Shown one piece after another: positions 43,743 through 53,330 of a stretch of DNA of 64,000 bases (position 1 is its first letter; each line of letters opens with the position of its first letter). Both the position numbers and the translations under genes were made by a program. The notes beneath the pieces are model-generated. The model did no database searches. It was not told the origin of the DNA and saw only the letters and a list, made by a program, of their open reading frames with translations. This DNA is from Edaphovirga cremea (GTDB lineage Bacteria; Pseudomonadota; Gammaproteobacteria; Enterobacterales; Enterobacteriaceae): assembly GCF_003332275.1 (NCBI RefSeq), contig NZ_QOVA01000008.1, positions 124,001 through 188,000 of the forward strand, read 5' to 3'.

Positions 43743-43775
43743 GGTAGCGACTGACCTACACCGGCAGTCGCTACC
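43743..43775 (+). other. Perfect 11-bp intercistronic hairpin between ydiR and ydiS
   Basis: The arms GGTAGCGACTG and CAGTCGCTACC enclose eleven bases. No U tract follows, so it may be an mRNA stability or attenuation element within the ydi operon and not a full terminator. Confidence 0.6.
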
Positions 43776-43793
43776 GCTCCCGAGGTAAACAAT

Positions 43794-45083
43794 ATGTCAG
43801 AAGATAGATTTGATGCCATCGTGGTGGGAGCCGGGGTGGCAGGCTGTGTTGCGGGTTATGTGATGGCGAAGGCCGGACTTGACGTCCTGGTTATCGAGCG
43901 CGGTAACTTTGCGGGCAGCAAAAACATGACCGGCGGTCGCCTTTATGCGCACAGTCTGGAAAAGATCATGCCAGGTTTTGCCGCAGAGGCACCCATCGAA
44001 CGTAAAGTCACCCGGGAAAAAATATCCTTTTTGACTCAGGACAGTGCCGTCACGCTCGATTATCACTCAGAGCAACCGGATGTGCCGCTCCAGGCGTCCT
44101 ACACCGTGTTGCGCAGCCGTTTCGATTCATGGCTGATGGAACAGGCAGAAGCCGCCGGGGCGCAATTTATTCCGGGCGTCAGGGTTGATTCGCTGCTGAT
44201 GGAAAACGGCCAGATTTATGGCGTGCAGGCCGGTGATGACGCGCTGGAAGCCAACATTGTGATTCTGGCGGATGGCGTGAACTCGTTGCTGGGCAAAGCG
44301 GCGGGCATGGTGGGCGATATCTCGCCGCATAGCGTCGCCGTCGGCGTGAAAGAGTTAATCGAGTTGCCACAGTCGCAGTTGGAGGATCGCTTCAATCTGG
44401 CACCGGGTGAAGGCACGGCGTGGATGTTTGCCGGTTCGCCAACCGATGGAATGCTGGGTGGCGGATTCCTGTATACCAACCGCGATTCGATCTCCCTTGG
44501 CGTGGTATGCGGTCTGGGAGGCATTGAAAATTCGAGCAAAAGCGTCCCGCAGATGCTGGAAGATTTCAAACAGCATCCGGCAATCCGTCCGCTGATTCAG
44601 GGTGGAAAAATGGTGGAATACTCTGCGCACATGGTGCCGGAAGCCGGGATGAACATGCTGCCGATTCTCAGTGCCAACGGGGCGATGGTGGTCGGTGATG
44701 CGGCAGGAATGTGCCTCAATCTCGGCTATACCATTCGCGGCATGGATCTGGCGATCGCCTCTGCCGAAGCAGCCGCGCTGACGGCGATCGACGCTAAAGA
44801 AAAACAGGATTTCACCGCGTCAGGGTTGGCGGGGTATCGCAAGCGTCTGGAAAAGAGTTTCGTATTGAAAGATATGAAGTTGTATCAAAAATTGCCTGCT
44901 TTCCTGGAAAACCCGCGCATGTTCACCCAGTACCCACAAATGGCGGCTGGACTGATGGCCGATCTGTTCGTGATTGATGGTCAACCGAGCCGTCCAATCC
45001 TCAACAAGATGCTGGGTCATGGCAAGCAAGTGGGTCTGTTCAATCTATTGAAAGACGGTTTCAGAGGGGTGCGATCGCTATGA
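43794..45083 (+). CDS. ydiS: FixC-family flavoprotein dehydrogenase YdiS
   Basis: A 429-residue FAD protein, the same length as E. coli YdiS, of the ETF:quinone-oxidoreductase-like FixC family. The N-terminal dinucleotide fold VVGAGVAGCVAGYVMAKAG is at residues 10-28, followed by the second motif VVGDAAGMCLNLGYTIRGMD near residue 300. It is thought to pass electrons between YdiQR and, through YdiT, the quinone pool or another carrier. Its last codons overlap the ydiT start by four bases (ATGA). Confidence 0.93.
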   Translation: MSEDRFDAIVVGAGVAGCVAGYVMAKAGLDVLVIERGNFAGSKNMTGGRLYAHSLEKIMPGFAAEAPIERKVTREKISFLTQDSAVTLDYHSEQPDVPLQASYTVLRSRFDSWLMEQAEAAGAQFIPGVRVDSLLMENGQIYGVQAGDDALEANIVILADGVNSLLGKAAGMVGDISPHSVAVGVKELIELPQSQLEDRFNLAPGEGTAWMFAGSPTDGMLGGGFLYTNRDSISLGVVCGLGGIENSSKSVPQMLEDFKQHPAIRPLIQGGKMVEYSAHMVPEAGMNMLPILSANGAMVVGDAAGMCLNLGYTIRGMDLAIASAEAAALTAIDAKEKQDFTASGLAGYRKRLEKSFVLKDMKLYQKLPAFLENPRMFTQYPQMAAGLMADLFVIDGQPSRPILNKMLGHGKQVGLFNLLKDGFRGVRSL

Positions 45084-45364
45084 GTGCGCTGAATGTGGAT
45101 GTGAAACTGGGGGTGAATAAATTCCGGGTGGATGAAGAGAATCCTCACATCGTGCTGGTGGATAACCCCGATCGCAAGGAACTGGCCAAGCTGATTAAAG
45201 CCTGTCCGGCAAACCTCTACAAACTGACCGAGGACGGAACGGTGCATTTTGACTATGCCGGATGTCTGGAGTGCGGAACCTGCCGGGTGCTTTGTGGCAA
45301 TACCATCCTGCAAAAGTGGGAGTATCCGCAAGGTACCCTAGGCGTTGAGTTTCGCTTCGGCTAA
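45080..45364 (+). CDS. ydiT: FixX-family ferredoxin-like protein YdiT
   Basis: A 94-residue iron-sulfur protein (E. coli YdiT 97). The cysteines in KACPANLYKL and in YAGCLECGTCRVLCG form the ferredoxin-like cluster site of FixX proteins. Its translation is coupled to ydiS. It should act with YdiS in electron transfer. Confidence 0.92.
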   Translation: MSALNVDVKLGVNKFRVDEENPHIVLVDNPDRKELAKLIKACPANLYKLTEDGTVHFDYAGCLECGTCRVLCGNTILQKWEYPQGTLGVEFRFG

Positions 45365-45380
45365 CTCCGTCATTGACGTT

Positions 45381-45420
45381 ATTAACGCCAGACGAGCTGT
45401 TGTCTCGTTCTGGCGTTAAT
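45381..45420 (+). other. Long hairpin between ydiT and fadK
   Basis: ATTAACGCCAGACGAG and CTCGTTCTGGCGTTAAT pair over about fifteen bases with a one-base bulge around a seven-base loop. The next bases are TCAAGGAG, the fadK ribosome site, so no U tract exists. It may reduce read-through or protect the upstream mRNA. Confidence 0.6.
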
Positions 45421-45437
45421 TCAAGGAGACTGAGGAT

Positions 45438-47138
45438 ATGTCCGTCACCGTCAGGTTAAATGAAGCGCGAAGAGCGCAGTACCGTAAAGAAGGGCATTGG
45501 GGGGACGCATCGCTGGCGGATTACTGGCAGATGGCGGTGCGTGTTTCACCCGATAAAGTCGCCGTCACGGATTGGCAGGGCAGCGAATACACCTACGCTG
45601 AACTGGATCAGATGGCTGCGCGGATTGCCACCAGCCTGCTGGACTTCGGTATCGCGCCTGGCGAATGCGTTGCTTTTCAACTGCCGGGCTGGGCGGAGTT
45701 CACTGCGATTTATATCGCCTGTCTCAAAGTCGGCGCGGTGGCGGTGCCGCTGATGCCGAATTATCTCGAAACCGAGCTGGCCTACATTCTGAATAAATGT
45801 GCCGCGCGCGTTCTGTTTATCCCTGTCGAATTCAAAAAATATGACCCACCGGCAACAATCCGCATGCTGCTGCCGGAATTGCCGCATCTGCAACGGGTGA
45901 TTGCAGTGGACAAGACGCCCAAAGCCTGTGACTTCACGACCCTGAGCCAACTGCTGCAAGCGTATGAACCGATGGACGGCTGTGTAAAAACACACGGTGA
46001 CGATCTGGCGGCAGTGTTATTTACCTCCGGCACCGAAGGTGTCCCGAAAGGGGTGATGCTGACCCATAACACCATTATTGCCAGCGAGCGGGCCTACTGC
46101 GCGGCGCTGAATATCACCTATCTCGACACGATTCTGATGCCTGCACCGCTGGCGCATGCCACGGGTTTTTTGCACGGCGTAACGGCTCCTTTCCTGATTG
46201 GCGCGCGCAGTGTCATTCTCGATATCTTCACGCCACAGGCTTGCCTGACGCTGCTCGAAAGGGAAAAGTGCACCTGCATCATGGGCGCGACGCCGTTCGT
46301 TTTCGACGTACTTTGTGAGTTAAAGAAACACCCTTATGACATTTCATCGCTGCGCTTTTTCCTCAGTGGCGGCGCGACGGTGCCACGGCAAATGGTGAAA
46401 GAGTGCCTGAAAGCCGGATTCAAAGTATTGAGCGTGTATGGCGCGACGGAAAGTGCACCGCATACGATGGTGAAACTCGACGATCCCCTCTCCCGGATGA
46501 TTAACACGGATGGTATTGCCGCACCCGGAATCGAGGTCAAAGTGGTCGACAGGGTGAGGCAAAACGTGGCGGACGGCATCGAAGGCGAAGAGGCGTCGCG
46601 CGGGCCCAATGTGTTCGTCGGCTACCTGCATGAACCGGAGTTGACCGCACGGATGCTGGATGAGGACGGCTGGTATTACAGCGGTGATTTGTGTCGCAAA
46701 GACGCCGACGGTTATATCAAGATCACGGGCCGCAAAAAGGACATGATCATCCGTGGCGGGGAGAACATCAGCAGCCGGGAAGTGGAAGAGATTCTGTTGC
46801 AGCACCCCAAAGTTCGTGATGCCGGGGTTGTCGCCATGCCCGATGAGCGGCTCGGCGAGCGGGCCTGCGCCTACGTGGTGCTGAAAGAGGATGAAACGCC
46901 ACTGACGTTTGAGGAGATGGTGGACTTTTTCCGCCGCAAACGGGTGGCGAAATACAAATACCCGGAACGTCTGGAGTTGGTGGAACAGTTGCCGCGCACC
47001 GGATCGGGAAAGATTAAAAAATTCCAGCTGCGGCAAGATATTTTCTGCAAGCTTGAACAGGAGAAAGGTGACGCGTCGGAATGCCTGGCAACAAGCGTTT
47101 CCCTCCAGCCACATAGCCTCCATTGGACACAACAGTAG
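45438..47138 (+). CDS. fadK: Acyl-CoA synthetase FadK
   Basis: A 566-residue AMP-forming ligase that makes acyl-CoA from fatty acid, ATP and CoA. It matches FadK along its length: LADYWQMAVR near residue 27, the P-loop VLFTSGTEGVPKGVMLTHN, HATGFLHGVTAPFLIGARS, GWYYSGDLCRKDADGYIKITGRKKD and the catalytic Lys in TGSGKIKKFQL. E. coli FadK serves anaerobic use of shorter fatty acids and lies in the ydi cluster in the same order. The ATG follows AAGGAG. The C-terminal 20 residues extend past the usual end. Confidence 0.93.
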   Translation: MSVTVRLNEARRAQYRKEGHWGDASLADYWQMAVRVSPDKVAVTDWQGSEYTYAELDQMAARIATSLLDFGIAPGECVAFQLPGWAEFTAIYIACLKVGAVAVPLMPNYLETELAYILNKCAARVLFIPVEFKKYDPPATIRMLLPELPHLQRVIAVDKTPKACDFTTLSQLLQAYEPMDGCVKTHGDDLAAVLFTSGTEGVPKGVMLTHNTIIASERAYCAALNITYLDTILMPAPLAHATGFLHGVTAPFLIGARSVILDIFTPQACLTLLEREKCTCIMGATPFVFDVLCELKKHPYDISSLRFFLSGGATVPRQMVKECLKAGFKVLSVYGATESAPHTMVKLDDPLSRMINTDGIAAPGIEVKVVDRVRQNVADGIEGEEASRGPNVFVGYLHEPELTARMLDEDGWYYSGDLCRKDADGYIKITGRKKDMIIRGGENISSREVEEILLQHPKVRDAGVVAMPDERLGERACAYVVLKEDETPLTFEEMVDFFRRKRVAKYKYPERLELVEQLPRTGSGKIKKFQLRQDIFCKLEQEKGDASECLATSVSLQPHSLHWTQQ

Positions 47139-47151
47139 GGGGAGGCAGTGG

Positions 47152-47700
47152 ATGGAAAACCGCACAGAACAGCGTACTCACCGGCCACCGCGGGTTTCCA
47201 CCCGCATCAAAAACAGCACCAAGCCCAAATTCGTCGTGGCCGAGCCAGCATTTTATCTTTGTGATGCATGCCATCGGTTGCTCGTTGAGGAAAACCCGTC
47301 CGACAGCGATCTCGATATTCGCTGCTGCGGTCAGTCGATGCAAAAACTGACTGCCCGCGATGAAACGGATGCTGATGCCGCCGCACACCGTGTCGATATG
47401 GTGATTTCCGGCGGGTTTGATGCCAACGTCATGACGGTCACCGTGGGTGAACCGGCACACCCGATGCAGGCCGAACATCATCTGGAATGGATCTACCTGC
47501 ATACCTTCCAGGGTGGGCAAATCAAATTCATCTCAACGGAAAACGTGGCCGGAGCCACCTTTGCGTTGTCAGACAAAGATGCCTATGTCTATTGCGATCG
47601 CCTGGTGTGCAAGGGCAATCGCTGCAAATTCAACTGTAAGCGTGGTTTCACCGCTTATGCCTATTGCAATGAGCACGGCTTATGGAAAACCACCATGTAG
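47152..47700 (+). CDS. Desulfoferrodoxin (two-iron superoxide reductase) family protein
   Basis: The ATG at 47152 (MENRTEQRTHRPPRV) follows GGGGGAGG and gives 182 residues. The N-terminal iron site reads LCDACHRLLVEE then RCCGQSM (C-x2-C plus C-C), as in desulfoferrodoxin domain I. The catalytic domain has AHPMQAEHHLEWIYLHT and YCNEHGLWK, which supply the His4-Cys iron site of superoxide reductases. Insertions (CKGNRCKFNCKRG) add four cysteines and are unusual. It lies 13 bases after fadK, so it may be cotranscribed; it may protect oxygen-sensitive flavin and hydrogenase enzymes. Confidence 0.82.
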   Translation: MENRTEQRTHRPPRVSTRIKNSTKPKFVVAEPAFYLCDACHRLLVEENPSDSDLDIRCCGQSMQKLTARDETDADAAAHRVDMVISGGFDANVMTVTVGEPAHPMQAEHHLEWIYLHTFQGGQIKFISTENVAGATFALSDKDAYVYCDRLVCKGNRCKFNCKRGFTAYAYCNEHGLWKTTM

Positions 47701-47810
47701 TTAACGGCATGGTCGGTTGACTAAAAATCGACCACATTTCCCGCCAAAAAACTATTGGAAAGAGAGCTGAAACGCTTCTTGATGAATAACCTTAGCTTCT
47801 ATAGGGAAAG

Positions 47811-47939
47811 GTGATAAACCCTTTGGCGGCAATCACGGTAATTGATCTAACAACTGGCTATTGTGCCGCAGAATGTTCCCGGATGTTGGCTGAACTGGGT
47901 ATTGAAGGGCTTAGCGGTGAACAACCAAAGGATCAATAA
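47811..47939 (+). pseudogene. Remnant of a type III CoA-transferase N-terminus
   Basis: A frame open from a GTG at 47811 to a TAA at 47937 translates with PLAAITVIDLTTGYCAAECS followed by RMLAELGIEGL. This closely resembles the start of CaiB/BaiF proteins, which read L-G-V-x-V-I-D-L-T-x-G-x-x-A-x-x-x-x-x-x-L-A-x-L-G-A. The following G-A-D-V-I-K-I-E part is replaced and the frame stops, so only about 42 codons remain. It looks like a deleted third gene for CoA transfer in this locus. Confidence 0.5.
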
Positions 47940-48334
47940 GTTACCCGTTACGGTGCGAGATAAGGCTTTGACTACTCCATAAGTGACGTCAATGTAATGG
48001 TGAAAACAATTTTAAGAAAGGTATGAAAAGACGACTTTAGACAAAGATGCGCGCATTCAAGAGATCTATTATTTCGTTATCAGGAAAGGATTCTGGCGCA
48101 GGTGAAGCGCTCACAACGTAGAGGACTCACGACTTATTGCATAAATGCAAATGACAAATAAACGGTCAAAGAACCGGGATTGACTCGAAGTTTTTGATTT
48201 GGTTCATGCGGGAGTTTTGCAGGGGCTTTCTAAGAATTTTCTAAGTCATATTGCTTAAATCAGCCAGTAGAAACGGCGAAGCCGAAAAAATAGCGCGGAG
48301 TCGCTGTAATATAATAATGAAGGAGATGTACACC
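47940..48334. promoter_or_regulatory. Upstream region of the hydrogenase operon
   Basis: This 395-base stretch contains the hybO promoter region and no gene. A perfect 14-bp palindrome TTGCAT-AA-ATGCAA is at 48137-48150. TTCTAAG occurs twice in tandem near 48226-48245. No clear FNR or NarL box was found. Confidence 0.4.
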
Positions 48335-49459
48335 TTGAGCAATCACCTACTTCTCCCGCGGTTGCGCCGCAGGGATTTTATGAAGCTTTGTGCAGCCATG
48401 GCTGCCACCATGGGTCTGAGTCGAACGGCTGCGGCGGAAATGGCCAAGTCTGTCAGTTCGCCCCAGCGTCCCCCGGTAATCTGGATCGGTGCCCAGGAGT
48501 GTACGGGTTGCACTGAATCCCTGTTACGGGCCACCCATCCGACCATAGAAAACCTGCTCCTCAACGTGATTTCGATGGAATATCACGAAGTGCTGTCCGC
48601 TGCATTTGGCGATCAGGCCGAGGAAAACAAACACCGTGCGATAGAACAGTACAAGGGCAAATATGTTCTGGTCGTAGACGGCTCTATTCCTCTGAAGGAT
48701 AAGGGCATCTACTGCATGGTGGCGGGTAAGCCGATTGTGGATCATATCCGTGAGGCTGCCGAGCATGCGGCTGCGATCATTGCGATCGGTTCCTGTTCTG
48801 CCTGGGGCGGTGTCCCAGCCACCGGTGGCAATCCGACCGGTGCGGTCAGCCTGCAAGATGTCCTGCCGGGTAAAACGGTGATCAACATCCCAGGATGTCC
48901 TCCCAACCCGCATAACTTCCTCGCCACCGTGGCGCATATCATCACCTACCAGCGTCCGCCTGAACTGGACAGTAAAGGGCGACCAACCTTTGCCTATGGC
49001 CGCTTGATCCATGAAAACTGCGAACGCCGCCCGCATTTTGACGCCGGTCGTTTCGCCAAGGAGTTTGGCGATTACGGGCATCGTCAGGGCTGGTGTCTCT
49101 ACCATTTGGGATGTAAAGGACCGGAAACCTACGGCAACTGCTCCACGCTGGAGTTTTGCGATGTGGGCGGTGGTATCTGGCCTGTCGGTATCGGCCACCC
49201 TTGTTACGGCTGCAATGAGGAGGGAATCGGTTTCACCAAAGGTATTTTCCAACTTGCCGGCGTGGTGAATCCTACTCCGCGAGACAATAAACCGAATGTG
49301 CAGATGCGCGAAGGCGGGGAGGTATCGACAACCGCTGTCGGTCTGATTGGCGGGGCGATTGGGGTGGTGGTTGGGGTTAGCCTGATGACAGTCCGTGAAC
49401 TGGGCCGACAACAAAAACAGCGCCGCAAGGATGCCGAACGCTCTTCTCGGGAGGAGTAG
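48335..49459 (+). CDS. hybO: Hydrogenase-2 small subunit
   Basis: The iron-sulfur small subunit of the periplasm-facing uptake [NiFe] hydrogenase. A TTG at 48335 ([19 protein letters not shown]) has AAGGAG nine bases upstream and gives 374 residues (E. coli HybO 372); in-frame ATGs at 48317 and 48326 are weaker. The Tat signal [19 protein letters not shown] is followed by the first cluster motif [14 protein letters not shown], then [26 protein letters not shown] and [15 protein letters not shown]-terminal membrane anchor ([19 protein letters not shown]) completes it. It exports with HybC through Tat. Confidence 0.95.
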   Translation: MSNHLLLPRLRRRDFMKLCAAMAATMGLSRTAAAEMAKSVSSPQRPPVIWIGAQECTGCTESLLRATHPTIENLLLNVISMEYHEVLSAAFGDQAEENKHRAIEQYKGKYVLVVDGSIPLKDKGIYCMVAGKPIVDHIREAAEHAAAIIAIGSCSAWGGVPATGGNPTGAVSLQDVLPGKTVINIPGCPPNPHNFLATVAHIITYQRPPELDSKGRPTFAYGRLIHENCERRPHFDAGRFAKEFGDYGHRQGWCLYHLGCKGPETYGNCSTLEFCDVGGGIWPVGIGHPCYGCNEEGIGFTKGIFQLAGVVNPTPRDNKPNVQMREGGEVSTTAVGLIGGAIGVVVGVSLMTVRELGRQQKQRRKDAERSSREE

Positions 49460-49461
49460 CT

Positions 49462-50463
49462 GTGAACAGACGCAACTTTTTTAAACTCGCTTCTGCCGGT
49501 GCCCTGCTGGTCGGAACGCCGTCGGTCAGCCGGGCGGGCGCGGAGAATAGACCGCCCATTCCCGGTTCACTGGGCATGCTCTATGACTCTACCTTATGCG
49601 TGGGGTGTCAGGCATGCGTCAGTAAATGCCAGCAACTCAACCAGTCTGAATACAACCCGGAGAGTAAGATTTATGCCGGGGGTGAGGCGATCTGGTCGAA
49701 CAACGACAAGCTGAGTCCTTATACCAACAATATTATTCAGGTTTGGACGAGCGGCGACGGCACACAAAAGGATCAGCTGGAAAATGGCTACGCCTACATC
49801 AAAAAGCAGTGCATGCACTGTGTTGATCCCAACTGTGTCTCCGTTTGCCCGGTAACTGCGCTGAAGAAAGATCCCAAAACCGGTATCGTTCATTACGATC
49901 CCGATGTATGCACCGGCTGTCGCTACTGCATGATCGGTTGCCCGTTCAACGTGCCCAAATACGACTACGAAAATCCCTTTGGCAAAATCCACAAGTGCGA
50001 ACTGTGCAACCAGAAAGGGCTTGAGCGGCTCGATCAGGGCGGATTGCCGGGGTGCGTGGAAGTCTGTCCAACCGGTGCGGTGATTTATGGCACCCGCGAG
50101 GAATTGCTGGCCGAAGCCAAACACCGGCTGACGCTGAAGAGCGGGGAAAACTACCGTTATCCGCGCCAGACACTGAGTGCCAACGACACCTACGAACACC
50201 CGGTCGCCAAGTACGATCTTCACGTCTATGGTGAAAAAGAGGGCGGTGGAACACAGGTTCTGGTATTGGCAGGTGTCCCTTCCCAGAATCTGGATCTCCC
50301 GCCTCTGGCCGATCTCTCCACGGGTGCGCGTTCGGAATACGTCCAGCACACGCTGTATAAAGGCATGGTTTTACCTCTGGCGGTTCTTGCCGGTCTCTCC
50401 GTACTGGTGCACCGCAATACCCGCGATCATGACAATAAGGAGGATGATCATGACGACGCATAA
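49462..50463 (+). CDS. hybA: Hydrogenase-2 ferredoxin-type electron carrier
   Basis: A 333-residue periplasmic iron-sulfur protein linking HybOC to HybB. The N-terminus [18 protein letters not shown] is a Tat signal. Four cluster motifs are visible: [37 protein letters not shown], and CELCNQKG with a later CVEVCP. A C-terminal membrane anchor ([16 protein letters not shown]) is present. It starts two bases after hybO and overlaps hybB by 14 bases. Confidence 0.95.
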   Translation: MNRRNFFKLASAGALLVGTPSVSRAGAENRPPIPGSLGMLYDSTLCVGCQACVSKCQQLNQSEYNPESKIYAGGEAIWSNNDKLSPYTNNIIQVWTSGDGTQKDQLENGYAYIKKQCMHCVDPNCVSVCPVTALKKDPKTGIVHYDPDVCTGCRYCMIGCPFNVPKYDYENPFGKIHKCELCNQKGLERLDQGGLPGCVEVCPTGAVIYGTREELLAEAKHRLTLKSGENYRYPRQTLSANDTYEHPVAKYDLHVYGEKEGGGTQVLVLAGVPSQNLDLPPLADLSTGARSEYVQHTLYKGMVLPLAVLAGLSVLVHRNTRDHDNKEDDHDDA

Positions 50464-51649
50464 AACCAGCCCGCTGGGTGGACGCCTGGTCAATTGGCCG
50501 ATGATGTTTTTTGGACCGTTCGTCATCATTGGCGTCATGCTGATTATCCGACGTTTGGTGATGGGTATCGGTTCGGTCGCAGGTTTGAATGGCGGCTATC
50601 CGTGGGGGTTATGGATATCGTTTGACCTACTGATCGGCACCGGCCTTGCGTGCGGTGGCTGGGCGCTGGCATGGGCCGTTTACGTCTTCAACCGCGGTGA
50701 ATACCATCCGTTGGTGCGCCCGGCCCTGCTGGCCAGCCTGTTCGGTTATTCACTGGGTGGACTGTCAATCACCATCGACGTAGGCCGTTACTGGAACTTG
50801 CCGTACTTCTTTCTGCCGGGCCACTTCAATACTGCCTCGGTACTGTTTGAAACGGCCGTCTGTATGACGATCTATATCGGTGTCATGGCGTTGGAATTTG
50901 CACCGGTGCTGTTTGAAAGGCTGGGGTGGAAAGTCTCACTCAAGCGGATCAACAAAGTGATGTTCCTGATCATCGCCCTGGGCGCGCTGTTACCGACAAT
51001 GCACCAGTCATCGATGGGTTCACTGATGATTGTTGCTGGCGTGAAAGTACATCCACTGTGGCAAAGTTACGAGCTGCTGCCGGTCTACTCGCTGTTGACT
51101 GCCTTTATTCTTGGCTTTTCAATGGTGGTTTTCGAAGGCTCGCTGACCCAGGCCGGTTTACTGGGCCGCGGCCCTGATGAAAGATCGCTGTTCTCCCGGC
51201 TGATGCGTCTCATTGAGGTGTTCCTCATTGTGTTTATCTGCCTGCGTTTCGGCGAACTGGCAATGCACGGCAAGTTGGGTTATCTGGCGCATCTCGATCG
51301 CTACTCCGTGATGTTCTGGGTAGAAACCCTGTTCATGCTGTTCCCGCTGGTGGTGTTCCGTTGGAAGCGCAGCCGCGAGGATTCCCGCATGCTGTTCCTC
51401 GGTGCCTTGAGCATGGTGTTTGGTGGCGCGCTGTGGCGCATCAACTATTCACTGTTGGCATTGGACCCCGGTGCCGGTTACCACTATTTCCCCACCACAC
51501 CAGAAATCCTGATCTCCATTAGCTTCGTCGCCATCGAGATCTGTGCATACATATTATTGATCCGGCTGTTGCCGGTGCTTCCAGCGATGGAACGCGACCA
51601 TAAAAACTATAAGGTTGAGGTAGAGCATGAGCCAACGAATCACCATTGA
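50450..51649 (+). CDS. hybB: Hydrogenase-2 membrane subunit
   Basis: A 399-residue NrfD/HybB-type integral protein (E. coli 392) with about ten membrane helices that passes electrons to the quinone pool and can couple to proton movement. The ATG at 50450 ([17 protein letters not shown]) has AAGGAGG. Typical segments are [38 protein letters not shown] and MHQSSMGSL. It overlaps hybC by 23 bases. Confidence 0.94.
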   Translation: MTTHKTSPLGGRLVNWPMMFFGPFVIIGVMLIIRRLVMGIGSVAGLNGGYPWGLWISFDLLIGTGLACGGWALAWAVYVFNRGEYHPLVRPALLASLFGYSLGGLSITIDVGRYWNLPYFFLPGHFNTASVLFETAVCMTIYIGVMALEFAPVLFERLGWKVSLKRINKVMFLIIALGALLPTMHQSSMGSLMIVAGVKVHPLWQSYELLPVYSLLTAFILGFSMVVFEGSLTQAGLLGRGPDERSLFSRLMRLIEVFLIVFICLRFGELAMHGKLGYLAHLDRYSVMFWVETLFMLFPLVVFRWKRSREDSRMLFLGALSMVFGGALWRINYSLLALDPGAGYHYFPTTPEILISISFVAIEICAYILLIRLLPVLPAMERDHKNYKVEVEHEPTNHH

Positions 51650-53330
51650 TCCCGTAACCCGAATCGAGGGACACCTGCGGATTGACTGCGAAATTGAGCA
51701 GGGCAAAGTTGTCAAAGCCTGGTCATCGGGCACCATGTGGCGCGGGATGGAAGAGATCCTCAAGGGGAACGACCCGCGCGATGCCTGGATGATCGTGCAG
51801 CGTATCTGCGGTGTTTGTACCACCATTCACGCCATTGCCTCCGTGCGGGCAGTGGAGAATGCGCTTGATATGGCTATTCCGATCAACGCGCAATATATCC
51901 GCAACCTGATCGTGGCGGCGCACAGCATCCATGATCACATCGTTCACTTTTACCAACTGTCGGCGCTGGATTGGGTTGACGTGACCTCCGCGCTGAAAGC
52001 CGATCCTGAAAAAGCGGCAGCCATTCTGAAGGGGCTCTCCACCTGGCCGCTGAACAGCGCGGCAGAATTCAGCAAGACCCAGCAGAAAATCAAGGATCTG
52101 GTTGCCAGTGGTCAACTGGGTATTTTCGCCAACGGTTATTGGGGTCATCCGGCAATGAAATTGCCGCCGGAGATTAACCTGATTGCGGTGGCGCACTACC
52201 TGCAAGCACTTGAATGCCAGCGTGATGCCAACCGCATCGTCGCCATTCTTGGTGGCAAGACCCCGCACATCCAGAACCTGGCGGTGGGCGGTGTAGCCAA
52301 CCCGATCAATCTTGATGCGCCGAGCGTGCTCAACCTTGAGCGCCTGATGTACATCAAATCCTTTATCGATCGGCTGGGTGACTTTATCGAGCAGGTTTAT
52401 AAAGTTGATGCCGTGGTTATTGCTGCGCACTACCCGGAATGGTTGTCGCTGGGGAAAGGCGCGGATCATTATCTCAGCGTCCCTGAACTGCCTATCGACG
52501 GTAAAAACCAGAAATTCCTGCTGCCAGGCGGTTACCTCGAAAATGGTGACTTCTCGCGCTACCGTCCTATCGAAACGCATCAGGACAAATTCCTGATGGA
52601 CGGAATCAAAGAGAGTGGCAAACACGCCTGGTATGAGGACGACGAGCCGCTGGCGCCGTGGGAAGGGCTGACGCGCCCTAAATACACCGGCTGGCAGGAA
52701 GACGGTAAATACTCCTGGGTCAAGGCACCGACTTTCTACGGTAAAGCGGTTGAAGTGGGGCCGGTTGCATTCCTGCTTTGTGGGCTGGCAGCGGGTCACA
52801 AGAGCACCACCGAGCACTTTAATCAGGTCGCCAAGGCGTACAAAGCGGTGACCGGCAATACGCTCGGCGTCGAGCATCTCCATTCCACCCTCGGGCGCAT
52901 CATTGGCCGTACCGTTCACTGTAGCGTATTGAAAGATACGCTGGCGGAACAGTGGCAGGCGCTTGTTACCAATATCGGTAACGGCGATCACCAGACCTTC
53001 ATCAAACCGGATATCCCGCTGAAAGGCGAAATCCGCGGTGTGGGTTTCGAAGAGGCTCCGCGCGGCATGTTGTCGCACTGGGTGGTGATCAAGGACGGCA
53101 AGATCGAGAACTATCAGGCCGTGGTTCCTTCGACCTGGAACGCCGGGCCGCGCAACAATGATGAAGTGCCGGGGCCGTATGAACGATCGCTGATTGGCAC
53201 CCCGGTTGCAGACATCACCAAACCGCTTGAGGTGGTCAGAACCATTCACTCGTTTGACCCTTGCATGTCGTGCGCGGTTCACGTCGTTGATGCTACCGGC
53301 GGTGAAGTCACCAAGGTTAAGGTGTTGTAA
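51627..53330 (+). CDS. hybC: Hydrogenase-2 large (catalytic) subunit precursor
   Basis: A 567-residue [NiFe] large subunit, the E. coli HybC length. The active-site cysteines lie in RICGVCTTIHAIASVRAVE near the N-terminus and in HSFDPCMSCAVH at the C-terminus. The segment after that His, VVDATGGEVTKVKVL, is 15 residues long, the peptide removed by the HybD protease, as in E. coli. It oxidises H2 with HybO. The gene is read from an ATG with GAGG. Confidence 0.96.
   Translation: MSQRITIDPVTRIEGHLRIDCEIEQGKVVKAWSSGTMWRGMEEILKGNDPRDAWMIVQRICGVCTTIHAIASVRAVENALDMAIPINAQYIRNLIVAAHSIHDHIVHFYQLSALDWVDVTSALKADPEKAAAILKGLSTWPLNSAAEFSKTQQKIKDLVASGQLGIFANGYWGHPAMKLPPEINLIAVAHYLQALECQRDANRIVAILGGKTPHIQNLAVGGVANPINLDAPSVLNLERLMYIKSFIDRLGDFIEQVYKVDAVVIAAHYPEWLSLGKGADHYLSVPELPIDGKNQKFLLPGGYLENGDFSRYRPIETHQDKFLMDGIKESGKHAWYEDDEPLAPWEGLTRPKYTGWQEDGKYSWVKAPTFYGKAVEVGPVAFLLCGLAAGHKSTTEHFNQVAKAYKAVTGNTLGVEHLHSTLGRIIGRTVHCSVLKDTLAEQWQALVTNIGNGDHQTFIKPDIPLKGEIRGVGFEEAPRGMLSHWVVIKDGKIENYQAVVPSTWNAGPRNNDEVPGPYERSLIGTPVADITKPLEVVRTIHSFDPCMSCAVHVVDATGGEVTKVKVL

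Noticed and set aside
51723-53282. A 519-codon minus-strand open frame opposite hybC
   Set aside because: It is an antisense shadow of the GC-rich hybC gene; its His- and Arg-rich translation has no recognisable domain.
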